The notes under the pieces were generated by a model that made no database searches, was not told the origin of the DNA, and saw only the letters and a list, made by a program, of their open reading frames with translations. A program made the position numbers and the translations under genes. Below, piece by piece: positions 1 through 8,386 of a stretch of 64,000 nucleotides of DNA. This DNA is from Flavobacterium hungaricum (GTDB lineage Bacteria; Bacteroidota; Bacteroidia; Flavobacteriales; Flavobacteriaceae): the NCBI RefSeq assembly GCF_015182285.1, contig NZ_PRDM01000004.1:124001-188000 (forward strand), read 5' to 3'. The number at the start of each line of letters is the position of its first letter. The first letter of the stretch is position 1.

Positions 1-745
1 TAAAAAACACGCCTTTATTTTCTGCACCAAGATGTTCACTCCAGTCGGGAATCAAAGTCAAAACCAAACCATAAGCCGTATAAGAGAAAAAAGTTATGAT
101 TCCTGCAGGAAGTGCACCAATATCTATAATATCTTTTCGACTGATTAAAAACATCGATTTCTGGAGTTTTTCTTTTTCAACCAAAGTCTCTTTCATGTTC
201 ATCACAATTACAATTGATAAAAAAGCAAGAAACGACGAACTATAAAACATAATATCAATTCCGTAAGCATTAACCACCATACCACCCAATGCAGGTCCTA
301 AAGCGCCGCCAATACTAAAACACAATCCGTGCATACCAAGCCCTTCTCCCCAACGTTCCCTCGGAATAATATCAGCTACATAAGCAGAGGTTGCAGTAGG
401 CTTAAATCCTGTGGAAAAACCATGAACGAGACGTAAAAAAAGAAATCCTGCAACTGAACTTAATATTGGATATAAAAACCCGCAAATAAGACAGACCACA
501 GATCCTACAGCCATTACAGGAACGCGTCCCCATTTATCGGTAAGTTTACCGCTAAACGGGCGCGAAATTGCCGCGGTAAGAGTAAACAGCGAAATAATGA
601 ATCCTTTATACTCCGCGCCTCCTAAACTGCTTAAATAGTTCGGAAGCTCTGGAATTATCATATTAAAGCTTGACGAGAATAAAAGCGAACTCAAACAAAG
701 CAAAATAAATTGCAGTGTATAAATAGATTTTGATTTTTGTGACAT
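1..745 (-). CDS. MFS transporter, truncated at left window edge
   Basis: The reverse strand reads open from an ATG at 745 to the window edge, giving the first 248 residues of a membrane protein. It starts MSQKSKSIYTLQ and shows alternating hydrophobic helices. The classic major facilitator motif between TM2 and TM3 is visible (FSGKLTDKWGRVPV), with a second family motif around RLVHGFSTGFKP. This is a cytoplasmic-membrane secondary transporter; the substrate cannot be told. About 150 C-terminal residues would lie left of the window. It is transcribed away from the tRNA cluster and separated from it by the tRNA terminator. A drug-efflux role is a common annotation for such proteins but is not shown here. 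Confidence 0.9.
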   Translation of the reverse strand, partial: MSQKSKSIYTLQFILLCLSSLLFSSSFNMIIPELPNYLSSLGGAEYKGFIISLFTLTAAISRPFSGKLTDKWGRVPVMAVGSVVCLICGFLYPILSSVAGFLFLRLVHGFSTGFKPTATSAYVADIIPRERWGEGLGMHGLCFSIGGALGPALGGMVVNAYGIDIMFYSSSFLAFLSIVIVMNMKETLVEKEKLQKSMFLISRKDIIDIGALPAGIITFFSYTAYGLVLTLIPDWSEHLGAENKGVFF

Positions 746-808
746 TCTCCGACTGTTTGATAAAGTTTTTAAAAATCTGAAGATCGGGTTAGATTTTTAT
801 TAAAACAA

Positions 809-835
809 AAAAGCCACTCGATTTGAGTGGCTTTT
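809..835 (-). terminator. Rho-independent terminator of the tRNA cluster
   Basis: A perfect 11-bp stem (AAAAGCCACTC, five-base loop, GAGTGGCTTTT) lies just beyond the tRNA-Arg 3' end. On the minus strand it is followed by a T-rich run (TTTTTTGTTTT), as expected for intrinsic termination of the tRNA transcript before the MFS gene. Confidence 0.85.
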
Positions 836-839
836 GATG

Positions 840-913
840 TGATCCCAGAAGGATTCGAACCTTCGACCTACGCATTAGAAGTGCGTTGCTCTATCCAGCT
901 GAGCTATGGAACC
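840..913 (-). tRNA. tRNA-Arg (TCT anticodon)
   Basis: The reverse strand folds as a cloverleaf: acceptor GGTTCCA pairs with TGGGATC (one G-T, one T-G), discriminator A, D-arm AGCTCAGCTGGATAGAGC, anticodon stem ACGCA/TGCGT with loop CTTCTAA (anticodon TCT), and T-arm GGTTCGAATCC. The CCA end is not encoded. It is the last of three tRNAs on this strand. Confidence 0.95.
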
Positions 914-954
914 AAAATAAAGTTTTTTATATTGAAAAAACTATCAAAAAACAG

Positions 955-1029
955 TCGGGGTGGCAGGATTCGAACCTGCGGCCTCCTGCTCCCAAAGCAG
1001 GCGCGATAACCGGGCTACGCTACACCCCG
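955..1029 (-). tRNA. tRNA-Pro (TGG anticodon)
   Basis: The reverse strand has a perfect acceptor stem CGGGGTG/CACCCCG with discriminator A, anticodon stem CCTGC/GCAGG enclosing TTTGGGA (anticodon TGG), and T-loop GGTTCGAATCC. CCA is not encoded. It is the middle gene of the cluster. Confidence 0.95.
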
Positions 1030-1043
1030 AGGCAAAATTTAAG

Positions 1044-1127
1044 CGGAGAGACAGGGACTCGAACCCTGGCGACGGTTACCCGTCGACAGATTAGCAATCT
1101 GCTCCATTACCGCTCTGGCACCTCTCC
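1044..1127 (-). tRNA. tRNA-Ser (GCT anticodon)
   Basis: An 84-nt reverse-strand tRNA with a long variable arm, as in class II tRNA-Ser. Acceptor GGAGAGG pairs with TCTCTCC (discriminator G), anticodon stem GCAGA/TCTGT encloses TTGCTAA (anticodon GCT), the variable arm is GTCGACGGGTAACCGTCGC, and the T-arm reads GGTTCGAGTCC. It is the first gene of the three-tRNA cluster. Confidence 0.95.
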
Positions 1128-1310
1128 AAGCTCAAGAAACGTGTTCTGTTTTGCGGTTGCAAATGTAAGACAACATTCCATATCTCACAAGTATTTTGAA
1201 GCTTTTTTTCAACTTTTTTTAATCTTTTTTCAAAAAGACTTCACAATCAAACAAATAGAATTAATAAAAATTTCATCTTAATTTAAAATCAGCTCGAATT
1301 AAACCAAAAT

Positions 1311-1340
1311 TTGAATTTATTCAAATAAACAGTAAATTTG
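1311..1340 (+). promoter_or_regulatory. Bacteroidetes-type promoter of the thiolase gene
   Basis: TTG at 1311-1313 and TAAATTTG at 1333-1340 are 19 bp apart, matching the phylum's -33 TTG / -7 TAnnTTTG promoter. The thiolase start codon follows 35 bp after the -7 box. Confidence 0.6.
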
Positions 1341-1374
1341 CTTATTAACTATATTAACTAATATTACACAGAAC

Positions 1375-2553
1375 ATGAGCAAAAGAGTTGTTATCGTTTC
1401 TGCCGTTAGAACACCTATCGGAAGTTTCATGGGAGGTTTATCTACCGTACCCGCACCAAAATTAGGTGCTGCCGCTATTAAAGGCGCACTTCAAAAAATT
1501 AACCTAGACCCAAAATTAGTTGATGAAGTTTTTATGGGTAACGTAATTCAGGCCGGCGTTGGACAAGCGCCAGCACGCCAAGCAGCACTTTTTGCGGGCT
1601 TATCTGAAGAAGTTGCCGCTACAACCGTAAATAAAGTTTGTGCTTCTGGAATGAAAGCAGTAATGTTGGCAGCTCAGGCAATTACCTGCGGAGACGCTGC
1701 AATTGTAGTTGCCGGCGGAATGGAAAGCATGAGCTTGATTCCCCATTATGTACAAATGCGTGCTGGAAACAAATTTGGACCAGCAACAATGCTTGACGGA
1801 ATGCAGAAAGATGGTTTAACAGATGCTTACGATAACAACGCAATGGGAGTTTGCGCTGATTTATGTGCGTCTGAATACCAAATAAGCCGTGAAGAACAAG
1901 ATAATTTTGCCATTCAATCTTATGAAAAAAGCGCAAAAGCTTGGGATGCAGGAAAATTTGACAACGAAGTAGTTCCTGTAGAAGTTCCGCAAAGACGCGG
2001 AGAACCGATTATCTTCTCAAAAGATGAAGAATATACCAATGTTAAATTAGACAAGATTCCATCTTTGTCCCCAGTTTTTACAAAAGACGGAACGGTAACC
2101 GCAGCAAATGCTTCAACAATCAATGACGGAGCGGCTGCTTTAATTTTAATGTCAGAAGAAAAAGCAAATGCTTTAGGTTTAAAACCTTTAGCTTACATAA
2201 AAGGTTATGCAGATGCCGCGCAGGAACCAAAATGGTTTACTACAAGCCCTGCCAAGGCATTACCAAAAGCTTTGGATAAAGCTGGAATTTCCATTTCAGA
2301 TGTTGATTATTTCGAATTCAACGAAGCTTTTTCTGTGGTAGGTTTAGCCAATGCAAAAATCTTAAATCTAGATAACACTAAAGTAAACGTAAACGGTGGC
2401 GCAGTATCTCTCGGACATCCTCTTGGAGCTTCTGGCGCTCGTATTATCGTAACACTGCTAAATGTCTTAGAACAAAACAATGCTAAAACCGGAGCAGCAG
2501 CAATCTGTAACGGCGGCGGCGGCGCATCGGCAATTGTTATCGAAAGAGCTTAA
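1375..2553 (+). CDS. acetyl-CoA C-acetyltransferase (thiolase)
   Basis: A 392-residue thiolase, the usual family length. The acyl-accepting cysteine is C89 in NKVCASGMKAV, the active-site histidine is H348 in GHPLGASGARI, and the second catalytic cysteine is C378 in CNGGGGASA. NEAF before the GHP motif is also typical. It condenses or cleaves acetoacetyl-CoA in the cytoplasm; direction (biosynthetic or beta-oxidation) cannot be decided from sequence. It is monocistronic or leads into the next gene, with its own promoter upstream and a strong terminator at 2567-2602. Confidence 0.95.
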   Translation: MSKRVVIVSAVRTPIGSFMGGLSTVPAPKLGAAAIKGALQKINLDPKLVDEVFMGNVIQAGVGQAPARQAALFAGLSEEVAATTVNKVCASGMKAVMLAAQAITCGDAAIVVAGGMESMSLIPHYVQMRAGNKFGPATMLDGMQKDGLTDAYDNNAMGVCADLCASEYQISREEQDNFAIQSYEKSAKAWDAGKFDNEVVPVEVPQRRGEPIIFSKDEEYTNVKLDKIPSLSPVFTKDGTVTAANASTINDGAAALILMSEEKANALGLKPLAYIKGYADAAQEPKWFTTSPAKALPKALDKAGISISDVDYFEFNEAFSVVGLANAKILNLDNTKVNVNGGAVSLGHPLGASGARIIVTLLNVLEQNNAKTGAAAICNGGGGASAIVIERA

Positions 2554-2566
2554 AACAATATCAATA

Positions 2567-2602
2567 AAAAACAGGAGTTATAATCTAAAAACTCCTGTTT
2601 TT
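2567..2602 (+). terminator. Terminator after thiolase
   Basis: The stem AAAAACAGGAGTT / AACTCCTGTTTTT with a ten-base loop ends in a T run, 14 bp after the thiolase stop. The A-run on the other arm would also let it act on the minus strand. Confidence 0.85.
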
Positions 2603-2622
2603 CAACCTATAAATTTCCATAC

Positions 2623-3384
2623 ATGTTCGGAATTTGCAATCTAGCCATAGTCCCTGTTCGATCTGAGCCAAGCGACAGAAGTGAAATCGTTACGCAGCTT
2701 TTGTTTGGCGAACACATCGAAATTTTAGAACGCCAAAATCAGTGGGCTAAAATAAGAATTCAGTTTGACGACTACGAAGGCTGGGTCGATTCCAAACAAT
2801 ATCAGGTTATTTCTCAGGAACAATTTAATCAATTAAGCAAAGAAGCGATAATCTTAAACGCTGATTTAATTGATTACATAACCGGATCAAATAATTTATT
2901 GCTTCCAATTCCGTTAGGAGCTTCGTTATCATTTTTAAACAACAGCGAAATCAACACTTCAAGCTTTGAATTTGAAGGAACCAAAACCAGCGGCATCAAA
3001 CCTAAAAGCGCCCTTATTAAAACTGCTTTTATGTATTTGAACGCGCCTTATCTTTGGGGCGGTAAAACACCTTTCGGAATCGATTGTTCGGGTTTCACGC
3101 AAATGGTTTACAAATTGAATGGTTACAAAATTCACCGCGATGCATCACAGCAAGCGCTTGAGGGCGATCCGTTAAGTTTCATTGAAGAATGCGAACCAGG
3201 CGATTTGGCTTTCTTTGATAATGACGAAGGAAACATTAATCATGTCGGCATCATAATGGACAACAATTACATCATTCACGCAAGTGGAAAAGTTCGTATA
3301 GACCGTTTAGACCATACCGGAATTTATAATCCTGAACTTAACAAACACACACATAAACTTCGTGTAATCAAGAAAATAATCTAG
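2623..3384 (+). CDS. NlpC/P60-family peptidase with N-terminal SH3-like domain
   Basis: A 253-residue protein. Residues about 1-65 look like a bacterial SH3 domain (VRSEPSDRSEIVTQLLFGE, GWVDSKQY), which in this family binds peptidoglycan. The C-terminal half is a C40 cysteine peptidase with C155 in GIDCSGF, H207 in NHVGI and H219 in IIHASG as the catalytic triad. Such enzymes cut peptide stems of cell-wall muropeptides. No signal peptide is evident, so it may act in the cytoplasm on recycled muropeptides, as described for SH3-NlpC/P60 enzymes of other bacteria. It follows the thiolase terminator and is followed 25 bp later by the SMI1/KNR4-domain gene. Confidence 0.88.
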   Translation: MFGICNLAIVPVRSEPSDRSEIVTQLLFGEHIEILERQNQWAKIRIQFDDYEGWVDSKQYQVISQEQFNQLSKEAIILNADLIDYITGSNNLLLPIPLGASLSFLNNSEINTSSFEFEGTKTSGIKPKSALIKTAFMYLNAPYLWGGKTPFGIDCSGFTQMVYKLNGYKIHRDASQQALEGDPLSFIEECEPGDLAFFDNDEGNINHVGIIMDNNYIIHASGKVRIDRLDHTGIYNPELNKHTHKLRVIKKII

Positions 3385-3409
3385 TTGTAAAAATTCTTAA
3401 AAAGCAAAA

Positions 3410-4468
3410 ATGACAAAACTTGAACTATCAAAAACCGGCTTTCAGATTAACAATACAAACATCGAATTTCCGATTGATATATCAGTTTTAAAACAAGCTT
3501 TAGGAGATTGCAGATACATCAAAAAACAATACAACCACATTTATACCTGGGATGACAAAGGTATAATGGCTTTTTCTAAAGAAGGAAAAGAAGTCGAAAG
3601 TCTTGCGATTGAATTTGAAGTTCGAGAATATGATTACTGCGCAAAAAGCATTTTTACAGGAGAATTTATTTTTGACGGACAAGAATTATTTCAATACTAC
3701 GAAAACAATAAAAACCAGCTCGTAAAACTTTTTAAAGGCGACAGAAGCGGTGCTTTTATCCTCAACGGAATCAGTGTTTGGTTTGACAAAGAAGATGGCA
3801 AAATCACAAGTCTAAGTATTTCTGCCCGCGAAGAAGAAGAAAAACCCCAAAAGACCAAAGCAATTGTAGACGAAGAGTTCAAACTGTTGGAGCCTCTATG
3901 GCAGGAATGGATTTCTGAAATTAATAAAATTGTCTCCACAAACAACGCTTATTATAATTTAACCGACGGAATTTCTACAGAAGACATTCAAGAACACAGC
4001 ACTTTAGAAGACGATATTAAAATACCATCGGCATTAGTAAACTTTTACAAAATTCAAAATGTCGATTACGATCCCGTAACATCCGTTTTTCAGTTTGGAG
4101 TAAACAATTGGAGTTACGAACTTATTCCGTTTGAAGATATTGCTGAAGAATGGAATTCAATTCAGGAGCTGCAATTTGATGAAGATGATCTTCCAGAACA
4201 AGAAATAGACTTCGAAAAAATCAACACAAACAATTACGCCAATCCAAAATGGATTCCGTTTGCTACAGGAAGAAATGGAGATTATTTGCTGTTTGATACC
4301 GATCCTGCATCAAAAGGAAAATACGGTCAGATTATAGAACTCCAAAATGAATCTTGGGACAGAAACATTGTTGCCGATTCTTTAGAAGAATTAATTCACA
4401 ATGAAATAAATAATCTAAAGTCCGGTAAAATCGAACACTTTGATTTTATTGTTGGAAAAGAAAGTTGA
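3410..4468 (+). CDS. SMI1/KNR4 (SUKH-like) domain protein
   Basis: A 352-residue acidic cytoplasmic protein with no signal peptide. The C-terminal half (about 160-350) carries the SMI1/KNR4 pattern: LWQEWISEIN, IPSALVNFYKIQN, WIPFATGRNGDYLLFDTDP and a closing IVADSLEELI. The N-terminal half (about 1-140) is a separate beta-rich domain that I do not recognise. SUKH proteins are often immunity proteins of polymorphic toxins, but no toxin gene is adjacent, so a housekeeping or orphan-immunity role is equally possible. It ends just before a long tandem-repeat array. Confidence 0.7.
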   Translation: MTKLELSKTGFQINNTNIEFPIDISVLKQALGDCRYIKKQYNHIYTWDDKGIMAFSKEGKEVESLAIEFEVREYDYCAKSIFTGEFIFDGQELFQYYENNKNQLVKLFKGDRSGAFILNGISVWFDKEDGKITSLSISAREEEEKPQKTKAIVDEEFKLLEPLWQEWISEINKIVSTNNAYYNLTDGISTEDIQEHSTLEDDIKIPSALVNFYKIQNVDYDPVTSVFQFGVNNWSYELIPFEDIAEEWNSIQELQFDEDDLPEQEIDFEKINTNNYANPKWIPFATGRNGDYLLFDTDPASKGKYGQIIELQNESWDRNIVADSLEELIHNEINNLKSGKIEHFDFIVGKES

Positions 4469-4525
4469 AGCACGCTGATGACGCAGATTCACTTCGTGAA
4501 AACGCGGATTTGAAAGGACTTTTTT

Positions 4526-5366
4526 TCTCTCGCAGATTAAGCAGATTTTTTTTTATCTCAAATTTGTGAAATTAAAAAATCCTCTATAATCCATTCAATC
4601 TGTGGCAAAAAACAAAAAATTCGTGAATTAGTGGCTAAAAAAAGTTTGTTTCTCACGCAGATTTAGAAGATTGCGCGGATTTATTCTTAAAAAAAATCCT
4701 CTATAATCAATTCAATCTGTGGCAAAAAACAAAAAATTCATGAATTCGTGGCTAACAAAAGTCTGTTTCTCACGCAGATTTAGCAGATTGCGCGGATTTA
4801 TTCTTAAAAAAAAATCTCTATAATCAATTCAATCTGTGGTAAAAAACAAAAAATTCGTGAATTCGTGGCTGACAAAAGTTTGTTTCTCACGCAGATTTAG
4901 CAGATTGCGCGGATTTATTCTTAAAAAAAATCCTCTATAATCAATTCAATCTGTGGCAAAAAACAAAAAATTCGTGAATTCGTGGCTGACAAAAGTTTGT
5001 TTCTCACACAGATTTAGCAGATTGCGCGGATTTATTCTTAAAAAAAATCCTCTATAATCAATTCAATCTGTGGCAAAAAATAAAAAATTCGTGAATTAGT
5101 GGCTAACAAAAGTTTATTTCTCTCGCAGATTAAGCAGATTGAGCAGATTTTTTTTCATCTCAAATTTGTGAAATTAAAAAATCCTCTATAATTCATTTAA
5201 TCATTGGCAAAAAACAAAAAAATTCGTGAATTCGTGGCTAACAAAAGTTTGTTTCTCACGCAGATGTAGCAGATTGCGCGGATTTATTCTTAAAAAAAAA
5301 TCCTCTATAATCAATTCAATCTGTGGCAAAAACAAAAAATTCGTGAATTCGTGGCTAAAAAAACTA
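4526..5366. repeat. Tandem array of about seven copies of a ~117-bp unit
   Basis: The word TTTCTC(A/T)CGCAGATT recurs at 4526, 4651, 4768, 4885, 5002, 5119 and 5254. The steps are 125, 117, 117, 117, 117 and 135 bp, and the last copy runs to 5366. Each unit contains GCAGATTTAGCAGATTG, TCCTCTATAATCAATTCAAT and AATTCGTGAATTCGTGGC. Central copies are almost identical; the first and sixth share a longer variant. The array fills the 890 bp between two genes and ends against the AraC stop codon. No credible gene lies inside. Words from the unit recur in intergenic repeats near 10.5, 11.6 and 18.1 kb. Confidence 0.95.
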
Positions 5367-6209
5367 AGCACTCAATCGAATCGTCTTCCTAAATTCAGAG
5401 GGACTATACCCCTTTTGCTTTCTAAAGAATTTATTAAAGTGGCTTTCATCCGTAAAACCAAACTCATACGCAATTTCATTAATACGTTTATCGCTGAATT
5501 GCAATCGATGTTCAATCAATTTCGTTTTGTAATTACTGATATATTGCTGCATCGTTTCGCTGGCATGTTTCTTAAAATAACGTCCTAAATACGTATTCGA
5601 AATTCCGAAATAATCACTAATCGATTCTGCTTTAATCTTTTCAGGATAATAAATATTATTCTGAATGTATTGCAGAATATCCATCGCTTTAGCTTCTGTA
5701 TTAATAGAAACCTGTTCCGGAAGGTATTTCGCAATATTTCTCGCTACAATAATAATCAACGTATTTACCAGCTGCTGAATCAATTCCTGATTGTAAACAT
5801 CCTTATCCTGATGCTCACGGCAAATCGCTTCGACCATAACTTTTACCAGACATTTATCAGGCTCATTTTTTAAAATACAGCCCGGCTGATGATTCGCATT
5901 TTGAAGTATATATTCCAACCGCTGAATATTTTCATTCTGCAGACTTGAGTTTTTCAAATAAATGTCATTAAATCGTAAAAAGAAAAATTTCGTTTTGGTT
6001 TCGATTGTAAAATTATGACAATCTTCCGGCGTCAATAAAAACAAATGCCCTGGATCGTAGCTGAAAATATTCTTATTGATGCATTGAGAACCAGTTCCTT
6101 CTAAGATATAAACCAGTTCGAAAAAATTATGACGATCGCCCACATCTGGATATTCATTCAGCGTTTCAAAAGACACTGTAAAAGGTTCGTATAAATTTTC
6201 TTTTTTCAT
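5364..6209 (-). CDS. AraC-family transcriptional regulator
   Basis: A 281-residue protein with an N-terminal cupin-like sensing domain (about 1-150; HNFFELVYILEGTG, DPGHLFLLTPEDCHNF) and a C-terminal double helix-turn-helix (about 180-280; SISDYFGISNTYLGRYFKKH and INEIAYEFGFTDESHFNKFFRKQKGYSPSEFR). It binds DNA and probably responds to a small molecule. It is divergent from the aldo/keto reductase gene with a 117-bp shared promoter region, so that gene is the likely target. The stop codon lies at the edge of the ~117-bp tandem array. Confidence 0.92.
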   Translation of the reverse strand: MKKENLYEPFTVSFETLNEYPDVGDRHNFFELVYILEGTGSQCINKNIFSYDPGHLFLLTPEDCHNFTIETKTKFFFLRFNDIYLKNSSLQNENIQRLEYILQNANHQPGCILKNEPDKCLVKVMVEAICREHQDKDVYNQELIQQLVNTLIIIVARNIAKYLPEQVSINTEAKAMDILQYIQNNIYYPEKIKAESISDYFGISNTYLGRYFKKHASETMQQYISNYKTKLIEHRLQFSDKRINEIAYEFGFTDESHFNKFFRKQKGYSPSEFRKTIRLSA

Positions 6210-6231
6210 AATCGCAATTTATTTGAAGATG

Positions 6232-6293
6232 CAAATATACCTAAAAAAGACAAATATATACCAAATAAGAATCTTAAAAACAGTATAATTTTG
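6232..6293. promoter_or_regulatory. Divergent promoter region, araC-type gene / aldo-keto reductase
   Basis: On the plus strand TAATTTTG at 6286-6293 is a -7 box 33 bp before the reductase start. On the minus strand TATATTTG boxes occur at 6232-6239 and 6251-6258 upstream of the AraC-type gene. The AraC-type protein would be expected to bind between them. Confidence 0.5.
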
Positions 6294-6326
6294 CCTTATC
6301 AATTTTAAACAGAAAAAAACACAATC

Positions 6327-7313
6327 ATGGAATATAGAAAATTAGGCAGTTCAGAATTAGAATTATCAGCAATAACTTATGGTGCATTTGCCATTGGCGG
6401 AACGATGTGGGGCGGTACCGAAAAGAAAGATTCAATCGATTCAATTCGCGCTTCAATCGACCACGGCGTTACTACAATCGACACCGCTCCTTTTTACGGA
6501 TTTGGTTTAAGCGAAGAAATGATTGGCGAAGCCATAAAAAGTGTAGATCGTTCTAAAGTACAGCTGTTAACAAAATTCGGATTGGTTTGGGATGGCAGCA
6601 ACAACGGAAAAGGTGATTTCTTTTTTGATGCTGATGATAATGGAAAAAAAGTGCCGATTTACAAATATTCATCCAAAGAAAACGTAATCAAAGAAATCGA
6701 AGATAGTTTAAAGCGTCTTCAAACTGACTATATCGACTTATTGCAAATTCACTGGCCAGACGTTACAACTCCCATTTCTGAGACTATGGAAGCCGTTGAA
6801 AAACTGATTCAGCAAGGAAAAATTAAAGCTTTCGGAGTAAGTAACTATAGTATTGCACAAATTCAGGAAGCGCAAAAAACAGTTTCAATCGCTTCAAACC
6901 AAGTGGCGTACAGTATGCTGAACCGCGCAATTGAAACCGATTTAATCCCGTTCACCGTAGCAGAAAACATCGGAATCATTGCTTACAGTCCAATGGAAAG
7001 AGGTCTATTAACAGGTAAATATTTCACCAACAGCAAACTAAAAGAAAACGATCACAGAAATGGTTATTTCGGAAAATTCGACTTACAGCAAGTAAAAACC
7101 TTAATCGAAGAATTGAGTTCACTGGCAAACGACAAACACATTTCAATTTCACAATTAGTTTTACGCTGGACGACTTTACAAAAAGGAATTTCGATAGTTT
7201 TAGCTGGAGCAAGAAATGCCGAACAAGCCATTTCTAACGCAAAAGCAATGGATTTCGATTTATCTGCTTCAGAATTAGATTTTATCAATCAGGCCATTTC
7301 TAAAGTAAAATAA
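6327..7313 (+). CDS. Aldo/keto reductase
   Basis: A 328-residue NAD(P)H-dependent oxidoreductase with the complete catalytic tetrad: D52 and Y57 in IDTAPFYGFG, K83 in LTKFG and H142 in QIHWPD. GKIKAFGVSNYS and the C-terminal nucleotide-binding segment (VLRWTTLQKGISIVLAGARN) fit the family. It reduces aldehydes or ketones in the cytoplasm; the substrate is unknown. It sits head-to-head with the AraC-type regulator and upstream of the mdaB/ygiN-like pair, suggesting an electrophile or quinone stress cluster. Confidence 0.93.
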   Translation: MEYRKLGSSELELSAITYGAFAIGGTMWGGTEKKDSIDSIRASIDHGVTTIDTAPFYGFGLSEEMIGEAIKSVDRSKVQLLTKFGLVWDGSNNGKGDFFFDADDNGKKVPIYKYSSKENVIKEIEDSLKRLQTDYIDLLQIHWPDVTTPISETMEAVEKLIQQGKIKAFGVSNYSIAQIQEAQKTVSIASNQVAYSMLNRAIETDLIPFTVAENIGIIAYSPMERGLLTGKYFTNSKLKENDHRNGYFGKFDLQQVKTLIEELSSLANDKHISISQLVLRWTTLQKGISIVLAGARNAEQAISNAKAMDFDLSASELDFINQAISKVK

Positions 7314-7321
7314 TTAATATT

Positions 7322-7432
7322 TGTGTGTGCCCCTCCGGGTCGGGCTTTCGGCTAAATTCCCGATTAACAAAAACTACGGCTAAAAAGCCTTGTTTTTCTA
7401 AATCGGGAGATACCGCCTCTATCCCTCACACA
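7322..7432 (-). repeat. Flavobacterial-type hairpin intergenic element
   Basis: A GC-richer 110-bp element with nested stems: CCCGATT (7359-7365) with AATCGGG (7401-7407), then AACAAAAAC/GTTTTT and GGCT/AGCC around an AAAA loop. Read on the minus strand it has AGGGATAGAGGCGGTAT, the hairpin, then GGGAATTTAGCC. The same arrangement (GATAGA-G-GG, hairpin, GGGATTAGC) recurs on the plus strand at 60156-60222, so this is probably one dispersed RNA or DNA hairpin family. It may correspond to a known Bacteroidetes structured RNA such as Flavo-1, which I cannot confirm. Confidence 0.6.
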
Positions 7433-7460
7433 TCCGTTTTCAAAAGAAGTAACAGTTAAA

Positions 7461-8066
7461 ATGAAAAAGATATTTATAATCAACGGCGGACAAAAATTCG
7501 CACATTCAGGAGGACAATTCAATAAAACCGTTCAAGATTGGACAGTTGAATTTCTTTCAAAAAACAATAATTACGAAATAAAAACAACGCATATCGAAAA
7601 CGAAATTGATCTTCAGGAAGAAGTTGAAAAATTCGTCTGGGCAGATGTAATCATTTACCACACACCTGTTTGGTGGTTTCAGATTCCGAATCTTTTCAAG
7701 AAATATATCGACGATGTTTTCACGCAGGGACATAACAACGGAATCTACAAAAGCGACGGCAGGAGCCGTGTAAACCCCGACATCAATTACGGAACCGGCG
7801 GACTTTTGCACGGACGCAAATACATGCTTACCACAAGCTGGAATGCGCCCGCAGCCGCTTTTACACTTCCAGGAGAATTCTTTGAAGAAACTTCTGTAGA
7901 CGATGGCGTAATGTTCGGCTTTCATAAAATGAACAAATTCACTGGAATGGAACGCATAAACGGATTTCATTTTCATGATGTTGAGAAAGGCGCTACACCA
8001 GAAAATATAGTTATCTTTAAGGAGAATTACACTAAACATTTAGAGCAAACTTTTAAAAATTTATAA
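7461..8066 (+). CDS. mdaB: NADPH-quinone reductase, MdaB-like flavodoxin fold
   Basis: A 201-residue flavodoxin-fold protein very like E. coli MdaB (modulator of drug activity B): KKIFIINGGQKFAHSGG at the N-terminus, the WADVIIYHTPVWWFQIP segment, FTQGHNNGIY and LTTSWNAPAAAF. MdaB reduces quinones by two electrons using NADPH and FAD in the cytoplasm. The following gene is YgiN-like and begins 2 bp after the stop. In E. coli mdaB and ygiN are also neighbours and are proposed to form a quinone redox cycle. Confidence 0.88.
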   Translation: MKKIFIINGGQKFAHSGGQFNKTVQDWTVEFLSKNNNYEIKTTHIENEIDLQEEVEKFVWADVIIYHTPVWWFQIPNLFKKYIDDVFTQGHNNGIYKSDGRSRVNPDINYGTGGLLHGRKYMLTTSWNAPAAAFTLPGEFFEETSVDDGVMFGFHKMNKFTGMERINGFHFHDVEKGATPENIVIFKENYTKHLEQTFKNL

Positions 8067-8068
8067 TT

Positions 8069-8347
8069 ATGATATCTATCACAGCAATTTTAAAAAGCAA
8101 ACCTGAGAATTTAATTGAAGTTCAAAATATGCTGACGCATTTGGTTACCGAAACTAGAAAAGAAGATGCCTGTATTCGTTACGATTTGCATACCACCGAT
8201 ACTGTTTTTATAATTTGGGAAGAATGGAAAGACCAAGTTGGTTTAGATTTCCACAACAGCCAGTCGTATCTTCAGGAATTCATTCAAAAAACAGAAACTT
8301 TAGTTGCCAGTCCAATTCAAGTTTATAAAACAGCTCAAATTTTATAG
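8069..8347 (+). CDS. ygiN: Putative quinol monooxygenase (YgiN/ABM family)
   Basis: A 92-residue protein of the antibiotic-biosynthesis-monooxygenase fold: MISITAILKSKPEN, RKEDACIRYDLH, FIIWEEWKDQ and a closing ATPIQV-like strand (VASPIQVYKTA). YgiN oxidises menadiol to menadione without a cofactor, reversing MdaB. The start is 2 bp after the mdaB stop, so the two are co-transcribed. A terminator follows at once. The substrate in this organism is inferred; the phylum uses menaquinone. Confidence 0.8.
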   Translation: MISITAILKSKPENLIEVQNMLTHLVTETRKEDACIRYDLHTTDTVFIIWEEWKDQVGLDFHNSQSYLQEFIQKTETLVASPIQVYKTAQIL

Positions 8348-8352
8348 CTGCA

Positions 8353-8383
8353 AAAAAGCCGTTAAAAATTTTAACGGCTTTTT
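8353..8383. terminator. Bidirectional terminator between converging genes
   Basis: AAAAAGCCGTTAAAA pairs with TTTTAACGGCTTTTT, with A and T tracts on both sides. It lies between the ygiN stop (8347) and the dipeptidase stop (8387), so it can terminate both convergent transcripts. Confidence 0.9.
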
Positions 8384-8386
8384 CTT

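Noticed and set aside
4526..5366. CRISPR-like array
   Set aside because: Units are contiguous ~117-bp tandem copies without short repeats separated by unique spacers, and no cas genes are present.
5226..5588. 120-residue plus-strand frame
   Set aside because: It is the antisense of the AraC-type gene joined to tandem-repeat sequence.
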